Below, piece after piece: positions 21,141 through 29,028 of a DNA stretch of 32,749 nt. Source of the DNA: Anaerolineae bacterium. GTDB lineage: Bacteria; Chloroflexota; Anaerolineae; J036; Brachytrichaceae. The stretch's first letter is position 1. Every line of letters starts with the position of its first letter. Below the pieces are notes generated by a model that was given only the letters and a program-made list of their open reading frames with translations, made no database searches and was not told the origin of the DNA. The position numbers were made by a program, and so were the translations under genes. Where the stretch lies: assembly GCA_018500105.2 (NCBI GenBank), contig JAHBAL020000505.1, positions 1-32,749 of the forward strand, given 5' to 3'.

Positions 21141-21147
21141 ACATCCC

Positions 21148-22671
21148 ATGAGCCAATATATTGCCGCTATAGACCAAGGAACCACCAGCACCCGCTGTAT
21201 TTTGTTTAATCACGCGGGGCAAGTGGTGGCCTATGACCAAAAAGAACACACCCAAATTTACCCGCAACCCGGCTGGGTAGAGCATGACCCGCTTGAAATT
21301 TGGGCACGCACCCAAGAGGTGATCGCCGGAGCGCTGCGCAATGCCAATGCCAGCGCGGCAGACGTCGCTGCGGTGGGCATTACCAACCAACGCGAAACAA
21401 CGCTGGTGTGGGATCGCGCCACCGGGCAACCCATTTACAACGCGCTGGTGTGGCAAGACACCCGCACCGCCGACATTTGCAGCCAACTTGCAGCAGATGG
21501 GGGGCAAGACCGCCTGCGCGACAAGGTGGGTTTGCCGCTCGCCACTTACTTTTCGGGACCAAAGATCAAATGGCTGCTCGACAATGTGTCTGGGGCACGC
21601 GAGCGGGCCGAGCGCGGTGAATTGCTATTTGGCAATATGGACACGTGGCTGGTGTGGAATTTGAGCGGCGGCGTGAATGGCGGCGTGAATGTCACTGATG
21701 TGACCAACGCCAGCCGCACCATGCTGATGAACCTGCAAACACTGGACTGGGATGACGAGATTTTGCAACTCATGGGCATCCCGCGTGCCATGCTGCCGCG
21801 CATCTGCTCGTCGTCCGAAACCTATGCTCAGGTGCAGCCCGATCTCAACGCTCAACGCTCAACGCTCAACTTAACTGGTGTCCCCATCGCCGGTATTTTG
21901 GGCGACCAACAGGCGGCGCTGTTCGGGCAAACCTGCTTCTCGCCCGGCGAGGCAAAAAACACATATGGCACGGGCTGCTTCATGTTACTCAACACTGGCA
22001 CGCAACCCATCCCCTCAAAACACGGCTTGCTCACCACGCTGGGCTACAAAATTGGGCAACAGCCCGCCGTGTATGCGCTCGAAGGCTCAATTGCCATCAC
22101 CGGCGCATTGGTGCAGTGGCTGCGCGACAATTTGGGCCTCATTCAACAATCGCACGAGGTTGAGACGCTGGCCGCCAGCGTTGCCGATAGTGGCGGCATC
22201 TATTTTGTGCCCGCATTTTCGGGGCTGTATGCGCCCTATTGGAAAGACAGCGCTCGCGGCGTGATCGCCGGGCTGACGCGCTACATCAACAAGGGCCACA
22301 TTGCCCGCGCCACGCTCGAAGCCACCGCCTACCAAACCCGCGAGGTGCTAGACGCGATGAACGCCGATTCAGGCGTGCCGCTGACGGCGTTAAAAGTGGA
22401 TGGCGGGATGGTGCGCAACGAATTACTGATGCAATTTCAGGCCGATGTGCTGGGCGTGCCCGTCATTCGCCCCATCGTCGCCGAGACAACGGCGCTGGGC
22501 GCGGCCTATGCGGCGGGCCTCGCGGTTGGCTTTTGGCAACAAATTGACGATCTACGTGCCAACTGGGGCAAAGACCGCGAATGGCAACCTGCCATGTCCG
22601 CCGACCACCGCGCCGCCCTCTATCGCGGCTGGAAAAAAGCCGTCACACGGACGTTTGACTGGATTGACTAA
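21148..22671 (+). CDS. glpK: Glycerol kinase GlpK
   Basis: A 507-residue cytosolic FGGY-family kinase that phosphorylates glycerol to glycerol-3-phosphate. Family blocks in order are [12 protein letters not shown] (phosphate 1), [89 protein letters not shown], and the C-terminal [19 protein letters not shown] and [14 protein letters not shown]. Residues 233-243 ([11 protein letters not shown]) between the conserved SSSETYAQV and GVPIAG blocks are encoded by a CTCAACG heptamer array and appear to be an insertion in a surface loop. No glpF or glpD is nearby. Confidence 0.97.
   Translation: MSQYIAAIDQGTTSTRCILFNHAGQVVAYDQKEHTQIYPQPGWVEHDPLEIWARTQEVIAGALRNANASAADVAAVGITNQRETTLVWDRATGQPIYNALVWQDTRTADICSQLAADGGQDRLRDKVGLPLATYFSGPKIKWLLDNVSGARERAERGELLFGNMDTWLVWNLSGGVNGGVNVTDVTNASRTMLMNLQTLDWDDEILQLMGIPRAMLPRICSSSETYAQVQPDLNAQRSTLNLTGVPIAGILGDQQAALFGQTCFSPGEAKNTYGTGCFMLLNTGTQPIPSKHGLLTTLGYKIGQQPAVYALEGSIAITGALVQWLRDNLGLIQQSHEVETLAASVADSGGIYFVPAFSGLYAPYWKDSARGVIAGLTRYINKGHIARATLEATAYQTREVLDAMNADSGVPLTALKVDGGMVRNELLMQFQADVLGVPVIRPIVAETTALGAAYAAGLAVGFWQQIDDLRANWGKDREWQPAMSADHRAALYRGWKKAVTRTFDWID
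21844..21871. repeat. CTCAACG heptamer array inside glpK
   Basis: Three CTCAACG words and one CTCAACT, in perfect 7-bp register. On the plus strand the words hold no stop; on the minus strand each holds TGA. Only one arm is present, in the stop-free orientation relative to the gene. Confidence 0.88.
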
Positions 22672-22675
22672 ATGG

Positions 22676-22803
22676 GTGAATGAGTGCATAGTAAATAGTG
22701 ATAGTGGATAGTGATAGTAGATAATTTTAAGTTCTACTATCGCCGTTTAAATCACTATCACTATCCACTATCACTATTCACTCACCATTAACCATTACTC
22801 ATT
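22676..22803. repeat. Composite word-array hairpin between convergent glpK and comEC
   Basis: A perfect 25-bp stem (22694-22718 with 22754-22778) is made of GTGATA/GTGGATA words, as at 2681 and 9201. Outside it lie GTGAATGA-type words on the left, and ACCATTA and ACTCATT words on the right, families seen at 13861 and 16906. Three word families are thus joined in one array. The comEC stop codon (22799-22801) is in the last word. It could end transcription from both sides. Confidence 0.85.
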
Positions 22804-25147
22804 CCAGTCTCAATTGCTTGCCATCGCTGACGAAGGTGGCGACGGGGCTGTCGCGCAGGGAGATGACGCGGGTGCGGGCGCTGAGGGTGGTGGGCAAACT
22901 GCCGGGCGCGTCGGCCCAGATCACCCACAACGGTGCAGCGGGGTTGAGGATGCTGGCAATGTTGCGGGTGCGTGGGTTGGCGAAAATGAGATCGCTGGCG
23001 AGATCCGAGCCAGCCAAAATGTCGGTGTCGCCCGCCAGTTCGATCTCGACCTCGCCGTGCTGAATTTTTGCCCCCAGCGAGTTATCGCCGCGCTCGACCA
23101 ACGTCAGCGTCACATCCGGTTCGAGCGTTACCCGCGTGCCAAGCGGCGCATCGAGCATACGCACGACGCTATTGGCGGCGGCAGCCTGAAATTCGGCTAA
23201 GCGCGGGCTGTTGGCCTCACCCGATGCAGGCGGCACGGGCTGCGCCAGCGTGCCGACGCGATAGCGATTGAGCACCGACAGCGCGTCGGCGCGAGTGAAA
23301 TCATCGCGGCTGGGCAAAATCACCAACTCAACGGCGCGATCCCAAATCGGCATGGCGCGACCCATTTCTGCCGCCAGCCCGCCGCCACCCACAAAAACTA
23401 CCTGTTTGCCAGATGGCGTTTGGATGAACGCAGCGCTGCCCGTCAAAATCACGCGCAATTTGCCATCTGGCTTTTGCCATTGCCACACCACGCCAACACC
23501 AATGGCGGTGATGAGGGCGATCATCGCTGTGACGGGCAGCGCCCGTTGCCGCAGCCAGCGCCAAAATTGGCGCTGGGTTTTGGCGGATTGGGTAAACAGT
23601 GTGGTGGCACTGAAAAGCACCGCATAATACAGCGCGGCTGAGCCAGCGCCAAAATTGTAGATCGGCACAGCCGCCAACGGCCAGCCCGCCGTCCATTCAA
23701 CCACCCGCAAAGTATAGGTGAGCAAAACATAGGGCGGCCAGCCGAGCAGCCAACCGGCGGCCTCCGATGCCATGCCCGATAGCGCCGCAAGCCCACCCAA
23801 AATCATGATCGGCGGTTGGGCGGGCAACACCAGCGCATTGGTGAATAGCGCCACCAACGACAAATTGTGAAAATTCATTAAAATAAGCGGCAGCGTGGTC
23901 AATTGCGCAGCGAAGGTGATAAGTAACATATCGGCCAAAATATTGGTAATTTTACGAGCGGTTTCGCTGCTAAAACGCTGTTCAAGCCTTGTTTGCACCG
24001 CTGTTTGAAACAAATCGGCATACAGCACCAACCCCAAGGTCGCCATCACGCTCAATTGAAAACCGCCATCAAACAACGTATCGGGGTCCCACATCAACAT
24101 AAAAAAGGCCGCCGCCGCCAAGGTGTTGATGGTAAACCCACGCCGCCACAGGGCTTGCCCGATGAGCGCGATGATGGACATGGCCCCCGCCCGCACCACC
24201 GAGGCCGACGCGCCGACCAGCAGCACATAGCCGATGATGGCGGGAATGGCAACGAGGGCAGCGCGGCGTTTGTTGAGCAATTGGCTGAGCACCGGCACAA
24301 CGAGAGCGATGACAATGCTAACATTGAACCCCGAAATGGCGACGATGTGCGATGTTCCGGTCGTGCGGAAGGCTTGCACCAGCGTGTCGGGCATTTCGTT
24401 GTCGTCGCCGATGAGAATGCCATTCAGCAAGGCCGATTCGGGCGCGGGCATGATGCGGCGAATGGATTGGCGCAGCAGATCTTTGACATGCAGCAACCGT
24501 GTCCACAACGCCGAGCCGCGTTCACTGTCGAGGCGGGTCAGGCTTTGCGGGCGCGACATCCACGACAGCACCTCTTGGCGTGCCAAATAGTCGCGGTAGT
24601 CGAATTCGCTCAACACCGGCGGCGCATCGAGCGCCCCACGCGCCCGCAAGGTGTCTCCATAACGCCAAGGGATGCTTTTATCGGCGCGGATGAGGACGTA
24701 ATTTGAGAAGTCGCTTTGGCTGCTGGGGGTGGCGCTGGCCGAGTCTACGATCAGTTTGCTCGGCCTCACGCGCAGGCGAATGTCGTCGAGGCGCACATCG
24801 GGTTCGTCAATGACCATGCCTTCGAGGACGACAAATTTGCCATTGAAGGCGGTGGTGGGGGATTGCCACAGCAACGCTTGGCTGAGGCCATAGCGCACTG
24901 CGCCGAGGCCAAGCAACATGAGGCTGGCACACACCCACGCGGCAAGCGCATCGCGGCGGGTGAGAATGAGGCCAATTAACCCCGCCACCGCCAGCATGGC
25001 CCACAGCCAAAGGTGCAGCTCGAACGCCTGCGCCGCCCAAATGCCCACGCTAAACGCCACGCCGATGATGACAAACGGGGCGGCGCGATGCAGGGTGATG
25101 CCGCCAAACCCGCTGCCATCATACCCATCGGTATTATCAAGACGCAT
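22799..25147 (-). CDS. comEC: ComEC/Rec2-family DNA-uptake channel protein
   Basis: A 782-residue polytopic membrane protein that would carry single-stranded DNA across the cytoplasmic membrane during natural transformation. The N-terminal TM helices precede an OB-like extracytoplasmic domain (VVLEGMVIDEPDVR, IPWRYGDTLRARG, EFDYRDYLARQ). The competence domain has TGTSHIVAISGFNVSIV, then GASASVVRAGAMS and FDGGFQLSVMATLGLVLYA. The C-terminal metallo-beta-lactamase-like domain (about 590-782) is present, but its HxHxDH motif is missing; the equivalent region reads LVILPSRDDF. The start MRLDNTDGYD at 25147 was chosen, since the 12 upstream in-frame residues come from the repeat hairpin. The last triplet lies in a word array. 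Confidence 0.92.
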   Translation of the reverse strand: MRLDNTDGYDGSGFGGITLHRAAPFVIIGVAFSVGIWAAQAFELHLWLWAMLAVAGLIGLILTRRDALAAWVCASLMLLGLGAVRYGLSQALLWQSPTTAFNGKFVVLEGMVIDEPDVRLDDIRLRVRPSKLIVDSASATPSSQSDFSNYVLIRADKSIPWRYGDTLRARGALDAPPVLSEFDYRDYLARQEVLSWMSRPQSLTRLDSERGSALWTRLLHVKDLLRQSIRRIMPAPESALLNGILIGDDNEMPDTLVQAFRTTGTSHIVAISGFNVSIVIALVVPVLSQLLNKRRAALVAIPAIIGYVLLVGASASVVRAGAMSIIALIGQALWRRGFTINTLAAAAFFMLMWDPDTLFDGGFQLSVMATLGLVLYADLFQTAVQTRLEQRFSSETARKITNILADMLLITFAAQLTTLPLILMNFHNLSLVALFTNALVLPAQPPIMILGGLAALSGMASEAAGWLLGWPPYVLLTYTLRVVEWTAGWPLAAVPIYNFGAGSAALYYAVLFSATTLFTQSAKTQRQFWRWLRQRALPVTAMIALITAIGVGVVWQWQKPDGKLRVILTGSAAFIQTPSGKQVVFVGGGGLAAEMGRAMPIWDRAVELVILPSRDDFTRADALSVLNRYRVGTLAQPVPPASGEANSPRLAEFQAAAANSVVRMLDAPLGTRVTLEPDVTLTLVERGDNSLGAKIQHGEVEIELAGDTDILAGSDLASDLIFANPRTRNIASILNPAAPLWVIWADAPGSLPTTLSARTRVISLRDSPVATFVSDGKQLRLE

Positions 25148-25221
25148 GATATCGCTCGCAAAAACGCAAAAACGCAAAAGCATAAAAATTTTTGCGTTTT
25201 TGCGTTTTTGCGAGCCATATC
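25148..25221. repeat. Hairpin of CGCAAAAA 8-bp words (GATATCGCTCGC arms)
   Basis: Left arm 25148-25179 and right arm 25190-25221 match at 31 of 32 positions. The core is repeated CGCAAAAA / TTTTTGCG and the outer part GATAT(C/G)GCTCGC. It begins one base after the comEC start codon. A second copy is at 25932-25995 on the other side of arsR. These words carry no stop trinucleotide, unlike most spacer arrays here. Confidence 0.9.
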
Positions 25222-25382
25222 ATTCGCAAAATTTCTTTGCTTCGCGGGCTGGATGCGTTTTGTAGTGAATAGGCATCTTGATATCGCTGATTGATCATAT
25301 ACCTTAGTCCATTCATGGGCAAATTATCGCTGATGGGGCGCATCGCCCTACCTTAAATTTTCACCCAAGATCAAACACCCAC
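25222..25382. other. Spacer between comEC and arsR with a small GGGCG/CGCCC hairpin
   Basis: The only structure seen is a short hairpin, GGGCG-CAT-CGCCC, at 25336-25348 in a gatggggcgcatcgccctacc context that resembles common dispersed repeats. No ORF with coding character was found. Confidence 0.4.
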
Positions 25383-25437
25383 TTGACAAATAGACAAACT
25401 TCGATATTATTAACCCATAGATAAACTTCAATTTATC
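25383..25437 (+). promoter_or_regulatory. arsR promoter and probable operator
   Basis: A strong promoter is visible: TTGACA (25383-25388), 16 bp, TATTAT (25405-25410). An inverted repeat GATAAA-N6-TTTATC (25420-25437) covers the expected transcription start. A direct repeat ATAGAYAAACTTCRAT occurs at about 25390 and 25417. Together they suit autorepression by the ArsR protein encoded at 25445. Confidence 0.6.
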
Positions 25438-25444
25438 AGGACGC

Positions 25445-25759
25445 ATGACTGACCCGATTGCATTTGCCAAGGCCATTGCCGATGATACCCGCCAGCGGAT
25501 TATGAAGCTGTGTTGTTGCGAACGCTTGACCGTGACCGAGATCACAGCCAAGATGTTCCTGACACAGCCGACGGTCAGCCATCATTTGGCGATTTTGCGC
25601 GATGCCGGTTTGGTCAATATCGAGCGTCAGGGCCGCGAAACGTATTATTCGCTCAACCAAACTTTTTTAACTGTGTGCTGTGGCACGCTCATGTCGCAAT
25701 TTGCACCCAATGAGCCTGTGACTGCCACCGTAAAGCAGGAATTGTTGATGCCTGATTAA
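25445..25759 (+). CDS. arsR: ArsR/SmtB-family metalloregulator
   Basis: A 104-residue winged-helix repressor. The recognition helix is MFLTQPTVSHHLAILRDAGLV (helix-turn-helix, about 37-57), followed by the wing VNIERQGRETYYSL. The classic alpha-3 ELCVC metal site reads LTVTEI, without cysteines. Instead there are Cys23-Cys24-Cys25 near the N-terminal side and Cys78-Cys79 near the C-terminus. Vicinal cysteines of this kind could bind As(III) or Sb(III) in a different site, as in other ArsR variants with displaced ligands. It lies upstream of a flavoprotein with a Cys-rich tail. The promoter carries an inverted repeat. Confidence 0.88.
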   Translation: MTDPIAFAKAIADDTRQRIMKLCCCERLTVTEITAKMFLTQPTVSHHLAILRDAGLVNIERQGRETYYSLNQTFLTVCCGTLMSQFAPNEPVTATVKQELLMPD

Positions 25760-25776
25760 GCGTTTTTATTTGCCCA

Positions 25777-25802
25777 AAAACATAGATGTATATCTATGTT
25801 TT
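25777..25802. promoter_or_regulatory. Perfect 11-bp palindrome downstream of arsR (candidate operator or terminator)
   Basis: AAAACATAGAT (25777-25787) and ATCTATGTTTT (25792-25802) are exact inverted repeats around GTAT. The ATAGAT core resembles the ATAGATAAA in the arsR promoter, so it may be a second ArsR site controlling the flavoprotein gene. Its AT-richness makes it a weak terminator. Confidence 0.5.
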
Positions 25803-25811
25803 CTTTAACCA

Positions 25812-25863
25812 CGACTTCGACCTCGACGCGGATAAACACTCGTCGAGGTCGAGGTCAAAGTCG
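25812..25863. repeat. GTCGAG hexamer hairpin
   Basis: The left arm CGACCTCGACG (25818-25828) pairs perfectly with CGTCGAGGTCG (25841-25851). Extra GTCGAG/GTCAAA units extend to 25863 and CGACTT units lie on the left. The period is 6 bp, a multiple of 3, unlike most arrays in this window. Confidence 0.75.
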
Positions 25864-25931
25864 AGAGCAATATCAATTTGCGATATCAAGATGCCTATTC
25901 ACCCTCAAGCAAAGAGGCCAGTTGGTTAATG

Positions 25932-25995
25932 ATATCGCTTGCAAAAGCGCAAAAATTCCTTTCTCTTTGCGCTTTTGCGCTTTTGCGAGCGATAT
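25932..25995. repeat. Hairpin of GCAAAAGC words, second copy of the 25148 family
   Basis: Left arm 25932-25954 and right arm 25973-25995 match at 22 of 23 positions, sharing the ATATCGCTCGCAAAA motif with the copy at 25148-25221. The spacing to the downstream start codon is 43 bp. Confidence 0.87.
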
Positions 25996-26038
25996 GATGC
26001 GTTTTAATATAAGTGATCGGTATAACTCCTTTTATAAA

Positions 26039-27460
26039 ATGAAAAACACACTTCCCACCCTTATCATTGGCGCGGGGCCAGTTGGCCTTGCCGCCGCCGC
26101 GCAACTCGAATTGCGCAATGAAGCCTATGTCGTCGTCGAAGCTGGCAGCCAAGTCGGGGCCAGCATCCGCAAATGGGCGCATGTGCCGGTCTTTTCGCCT
26201 TGGCGCTACATGGTTGACGAGGCCGCGCAGGCGCTCTTGGCCCAAACCGGCTGGGTCGCGCCGGATGGCGAAAGCTACCCGACCGGCGGCGAATTTGTGC
26301 AACGTTATCTCGAACCGTTGGGCGCATTGCCCGCCATCCACAAAAACCTGCGGCTCAATACCCGCGTCACCCATGTGGTGCGCGACGGCTACGACAAGCT
26401 GAAGTCACGCACAGGCAAGGGCAAGCGTGAAGACGCGCCACTGATGGTGACGATTGAAGCGCAAAACGCCGATGGCATCATCAGCGAAGGCCAAATTTTG
26501 GCAAAAGCCGTCATTGACGCCAGCGGCACGTATGAAACGCCCAACCCGTTGGGGGCCAGCGGCGTGCCGGCCTTGGGTGAACGCGCCCATGCCAACCGCA
26601 TTTTCTACGGCATTCCGTCAGTGTTGGCCAACGACCGCGTCCGCTATGCCAACAAGCGCGTGATGGTGGTGGGAAGCGGGCATAGCGCCTTCAACGTCAT
26701 CCTCGAATTGGTGAAGCTGACGCAAAGCGCTCCCGACACCCACATCGAGTGGGCAATTCGGCGCAGCGACTTTGGGCAAATGTTTGGCGGTCTGAGCGAT
26801 GACCAATTGGCGGCACGCGGCGAATTGGGGGCCAATGCCAAACGCCTGATTGACAATGGCACGGTCAAAATGCACACCGGCTTCAAAATTGCGCAATTGG
26901 CGCAAGCAGGCGAGCAGGTGCGGGTGATGTCTGACGATGGGCGCGAGGTTTTGGTGGATGAAATCGTGGCTTGCACGGGTTTCCGGCCCAACCTTGAGAT
27001 GTTGCGCGAGCTAAGGCTCGACCTCGATGACCGGAATGAAGCGCCACGCGCCTTGGCTGGCGCAATTGACCCGAATTTGCACAGTTGTGGCAGTGTGCCG
27101 CCGCACGGCTATAACGAGCTGAAGCACGAGGCCGAGCCGGGGTTTTATGTTGTGGGGATGAAGAGCTATGGTCGCGCGCCGACATTTCTGATGCTGACTG
27201 GCTATGAGCAGGTGCGCAGCATTACAGCGGCGATTGCGGGCGATATGAAGGCGGCGCTGGATGTGCGTTTGGTGCTGCCCGAAACCGGCGTGTGCAATGC
27301 TGGTCTGGGCGGCGGCGGTGCATGCTGTGCGGTTGATCCCGCCATTGGGGCCACTGCCGAGCAGACCAGCGACTGCGGCTGCAATACGGGCTGTTGCGCC
27401 GAACCCGCTGCGCCGAGCAAGACCTCGAAGTTAATTTCGATTGATTCGCTATTTAGATGA
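26039..27460 (+). CDS. FAD/NAD(P)-binding flavoprotein monooxygenase-like, Cys-rich C-terminus (ArsO-like)
   Basis: A 473-residue two-dinucleotide-fold flavoprotein. The FAD motif is LIIGAGPVGLAAAAQLE (8-24), and the NADPH-side motif is MVVGSGHSAFN (near 211). A third conserved block is VACTGFRPNLEMLREL. The C-terminus carries many cysteines (VCNAG, GACCAVDP, DCGCNTGCCAEP), probably a metal- or arsenic-binding tail. With ArsR upstream, an arsenic- or thiol-stress-linked oxidoreductase (ArsO-like) is the best guess. ATG 26039 was chosen. A longer open frame to 25796 is encoded by palindromes and hairpins and is rejected. It is followed by the six-unit hairpin array. Confidence 0.82.
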   Translation: MKNTLPTLIIGAGPVGLAAAAQLELRNEAYVVVEAGSQVGASIRKWAHVPVFSPWRYMVDEAAQALLAQTGWVAPDGESYPTGGEFVQRYLEPLGALPAIHKNLRLNTRVTHVVRDGYDKLKSRTGKGKREDAPLMVTIEAQNADGIISEGQILAKAVIDASGTYETPNPLGASGVPALGERAHANRIFYGIPSVLANDRVRYANKRVMVVGSGHSAFNVILELVKLTQSAPDTHIEWAIRRSDFGQMFGGLSDDQLAARGELGANAKRLIDNGTVKMHTGFKIAQLAQAGEQVRVMSDDGREVLVDEIVACTGFRPNLEMLRELRLDLDDRNEAPRALAGAIDPNLHSCGSVPPHGYNELKHEAEPGFYVVGMKSYGRAPTFLMLTGYEQVRSITAAIAGDMKAALDVRLVLPETGVCNAGLGGGGACCAVDPAIGATAEQTSDCGCNTGCCAEPAAPSKTSKLISIDSLFR

Positions 27461-27465
27461 TTAAC

Positions 27466-27904
27466 AAAAATCGGGTTTCTGATCACAATTCTCGGCTGAA
27501 GTCGAAAATGAGGTTAGAAACCCGATTTTTGCCACATAAAAAAAATCGGGGGCCTGATCACAATTCTCGGCTAAAGCCGAAAATGAGGTTAGAAACCCGA
27601 TTTTTGCCACATAAAAAAAATCTGTTTTCTGATCACAATTCTCGGCCAAAGCCAAAAATGAGATTAGAAACCCGATTTTTGACACATAAAAAAATCGGGG
27701 TTCTGGTCACAATTCTCAGCTAAAGTCGAAAATGAGATTAGAAACCCGATTTTTGCCACATAAAAAAATCGGGTTTCTGATCACATCTCTCGGCTAAAGC
27801 CGAAAACGAGGTTAGAAACCCGATTTTTGCCACATAAAAAAAATCGGGGTTCTGATCACAATTCTCGGCTAAAGCCGAAAATGAGATTAGAAACCCGATT
27901 TTTG
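27466..27904. repeat. Six tandem 75-bp hairpin repeats between convergent genes
   Basis: Six units of 74-75 bp end at about 27530, 27605, 27680, 27754, 27829 and 27904. Each starts with A5-8 TCGGGTTTCT and ends with AGAAACCCGATTTTT, forming a 13-15 bp outer stem with A- and T-runs on its flanks. Inside is a second small stem, TCGGC-TAAA-GCCGA, with a few unit-specific changes, some compensatory. Each unit looks like a bidirectional intrinsic terminator. The flanking genes converge on the array (stops at 27460 and 27907). There are no unique spacers, so it is not a CRISPR array. Confidence 0.92.
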
Positions 27905-27906
27905 CG

Positions 27907-28941
27907 CTATTTTTTGCCGTAGCGCTCACTCAGGCCGCGCCCCAGCAGCACAAACAACACCAAAATGCCTTGAATGACACCCGCCAGCGCCGACTCAAGT
28001 TTGAGGTCGCTGGGCAAGCGCAAAGCGCCGATGTTGAGTGCCGAGAAGAAAAACGCGACCGGCAAAATGAAAACAGGGTTGTAGGTGATCAACATCGCCA
28101 CGAGCAAGCTGAGGAAGCCGAGGTTGCTGCTGATGCTGGGGATAAGGCGATGGAACACCGCCAACACTTGCAGCGCGCCGGCCAATCCCGCCAAAATGCC
28201 GCAAATAGCGAAGGCGCTAAACAATTGGCGCGTGGCCGGAATGCCGAGGATGAACGAGGCGCGTAAGTTATTGCCCACCGCCCGCAACCGCAACCCGTAG
28301 TGTGTACGCGAAATTAAAATGATCGTAATCAGCAAACCCAAGGCGGCAATTAAAATGCCGACTGGGCTAAGCTCGGTTGTGCCGATGGTGCTAAGCCACA
28401 ACTTATCATCGAACGGTTGTGTGCCTGACATGGATGCGACCCCCGGCCGCTTCCATGGGCCAAACACGAGATAGATCGCCAAACCCGTTGCCATAAAATT
28501 GAGGCCAACGCCAGCGAAAATCTCATTCACCCGACCATACACGTTGATGACACCGAGCAGCAGGCCCCACAACATGCCGCCAACGCCGCCCGCCAGCAAC
28601 GCCACAATAATGGCGAGCGCGCCCGGCACGGCATCATCCTTGACTGAATCTTGAAACAAACGCAATGCCCAAGTGGCAAATACGGCCCCAACCACAATCT
28701 GACCCTCAACACCGATATTGTAAAGCCCAGCGTTAAAGGTGTAAATAACCCCAGCCGTGCAAAGCAATAGCGGAATGAGCGTAACCATCACGCGGGCCAA
28801 TTGATCGCCACTGCCAAACGCGCCGCTCAGCATTGTGCCGATGACGGCAAATGGGCTGCTGCCGGTGGTGAGGATGATAGCGGCAATGAGTAAAAATGCG
28901 CTAATGAGTGAGCCAAAGCGATAAATTTGGGATTTTGACAT
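27907..28941 (-). CDS. BMP-family ABC transporter permease
   Basis: A 344-residue integral membrane permease of the BPD_transp_2 / YufP-NupP type, usually for nucleosides or related compounds. About eight to ten hydrophobic segments are visible. Family motifs are IYTFNAGLYNIGVEGQIVVGA, NEIFAGVGLNFMATGL and LRLRAVGNNLRASFILGIPATRQLF, then AGLAGALQVLAV. It is downstream of the ATPase on the same strand. BMP-type importers usually have two permeases; only one is present in this window. The stop lies 2 bp from the last unit of the 75-bp array. Confidence 0.93.
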   Translation of the reverse strand: MSKSQIYRFGSLISAFLLIAAIILTTGSSPFAVIGTMLSGAFGSGDQLARVMVTLIPLLLCTAGVIYTFNAGLYNIGVEGQIVVGAVFATWALRLFQDSVKDDAVPGALAIIVALLAGGVGGMLWGLLLGVINVYGRVNEIFAGVGLNFMATGLAIYLVFGPWKRPGVASMSGTQPFDDKLWLSTIGTTELSPVGILIAALGLLITIILISRTHYGLRLRAVGNNLRASFILGIPATRQLFSAFAICGILAGLAGALQVLAVFHRLIPSISSNLGFLSLLVAMLITYNPVFILPVAFFFSALNIGALRLPSDLKLESALAGVIQGILVLFVLLGRGLSERYGKK

Positions 28942-28948
28942 AATTTTA

Positions 28949-29028
28949 GTAGTCAGTAGTCAGTAGTCAGTAATCAGTAGTAGCAGTAGAATCTGACTAC
29001 TGACTACTAACTACTGGCTACTGGCTTA
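28949..29028. repeat. Heptamer hairpin array (GTAGTCA / TGACTAC words)
   Basis: The left arm has GTAGTCA (three copies) and GTAATCA (28949-28976). The right arm has TGACTAC (two copies), TAACTAC, TGGCTAC and TGGCTTA (28994-29028). The last word holds the stop codon of the minus-strand ATPase (29026-29028). The array separates the ATPase and permease genes. Confidence 0.9.

Noticed and set aside
25796-26038. 80-residue N-terminal extension of the flavoprotein
   Set aside because: It is read through a palindrome and two hairpins. The Rossmann motif starts 10 residues after the ATG at 26039, as usual for the family.
27457-27723. 88-residue plus-strand ORF and minus-strand ORFs (27461-27685, 27738-27929) made of 25-residue repeats
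   Set aside because: They are open only because the hairpin unit is 75 bp (25 codons) long and stop-free in some frames on both strands. Changes between units follow stem structure rather than codon position, so no protein is called.
27466-27904. CRISPR array
   Set aside because: The whole unit repeats and there are no unique spacers between repeats; no cas genes are nearby.
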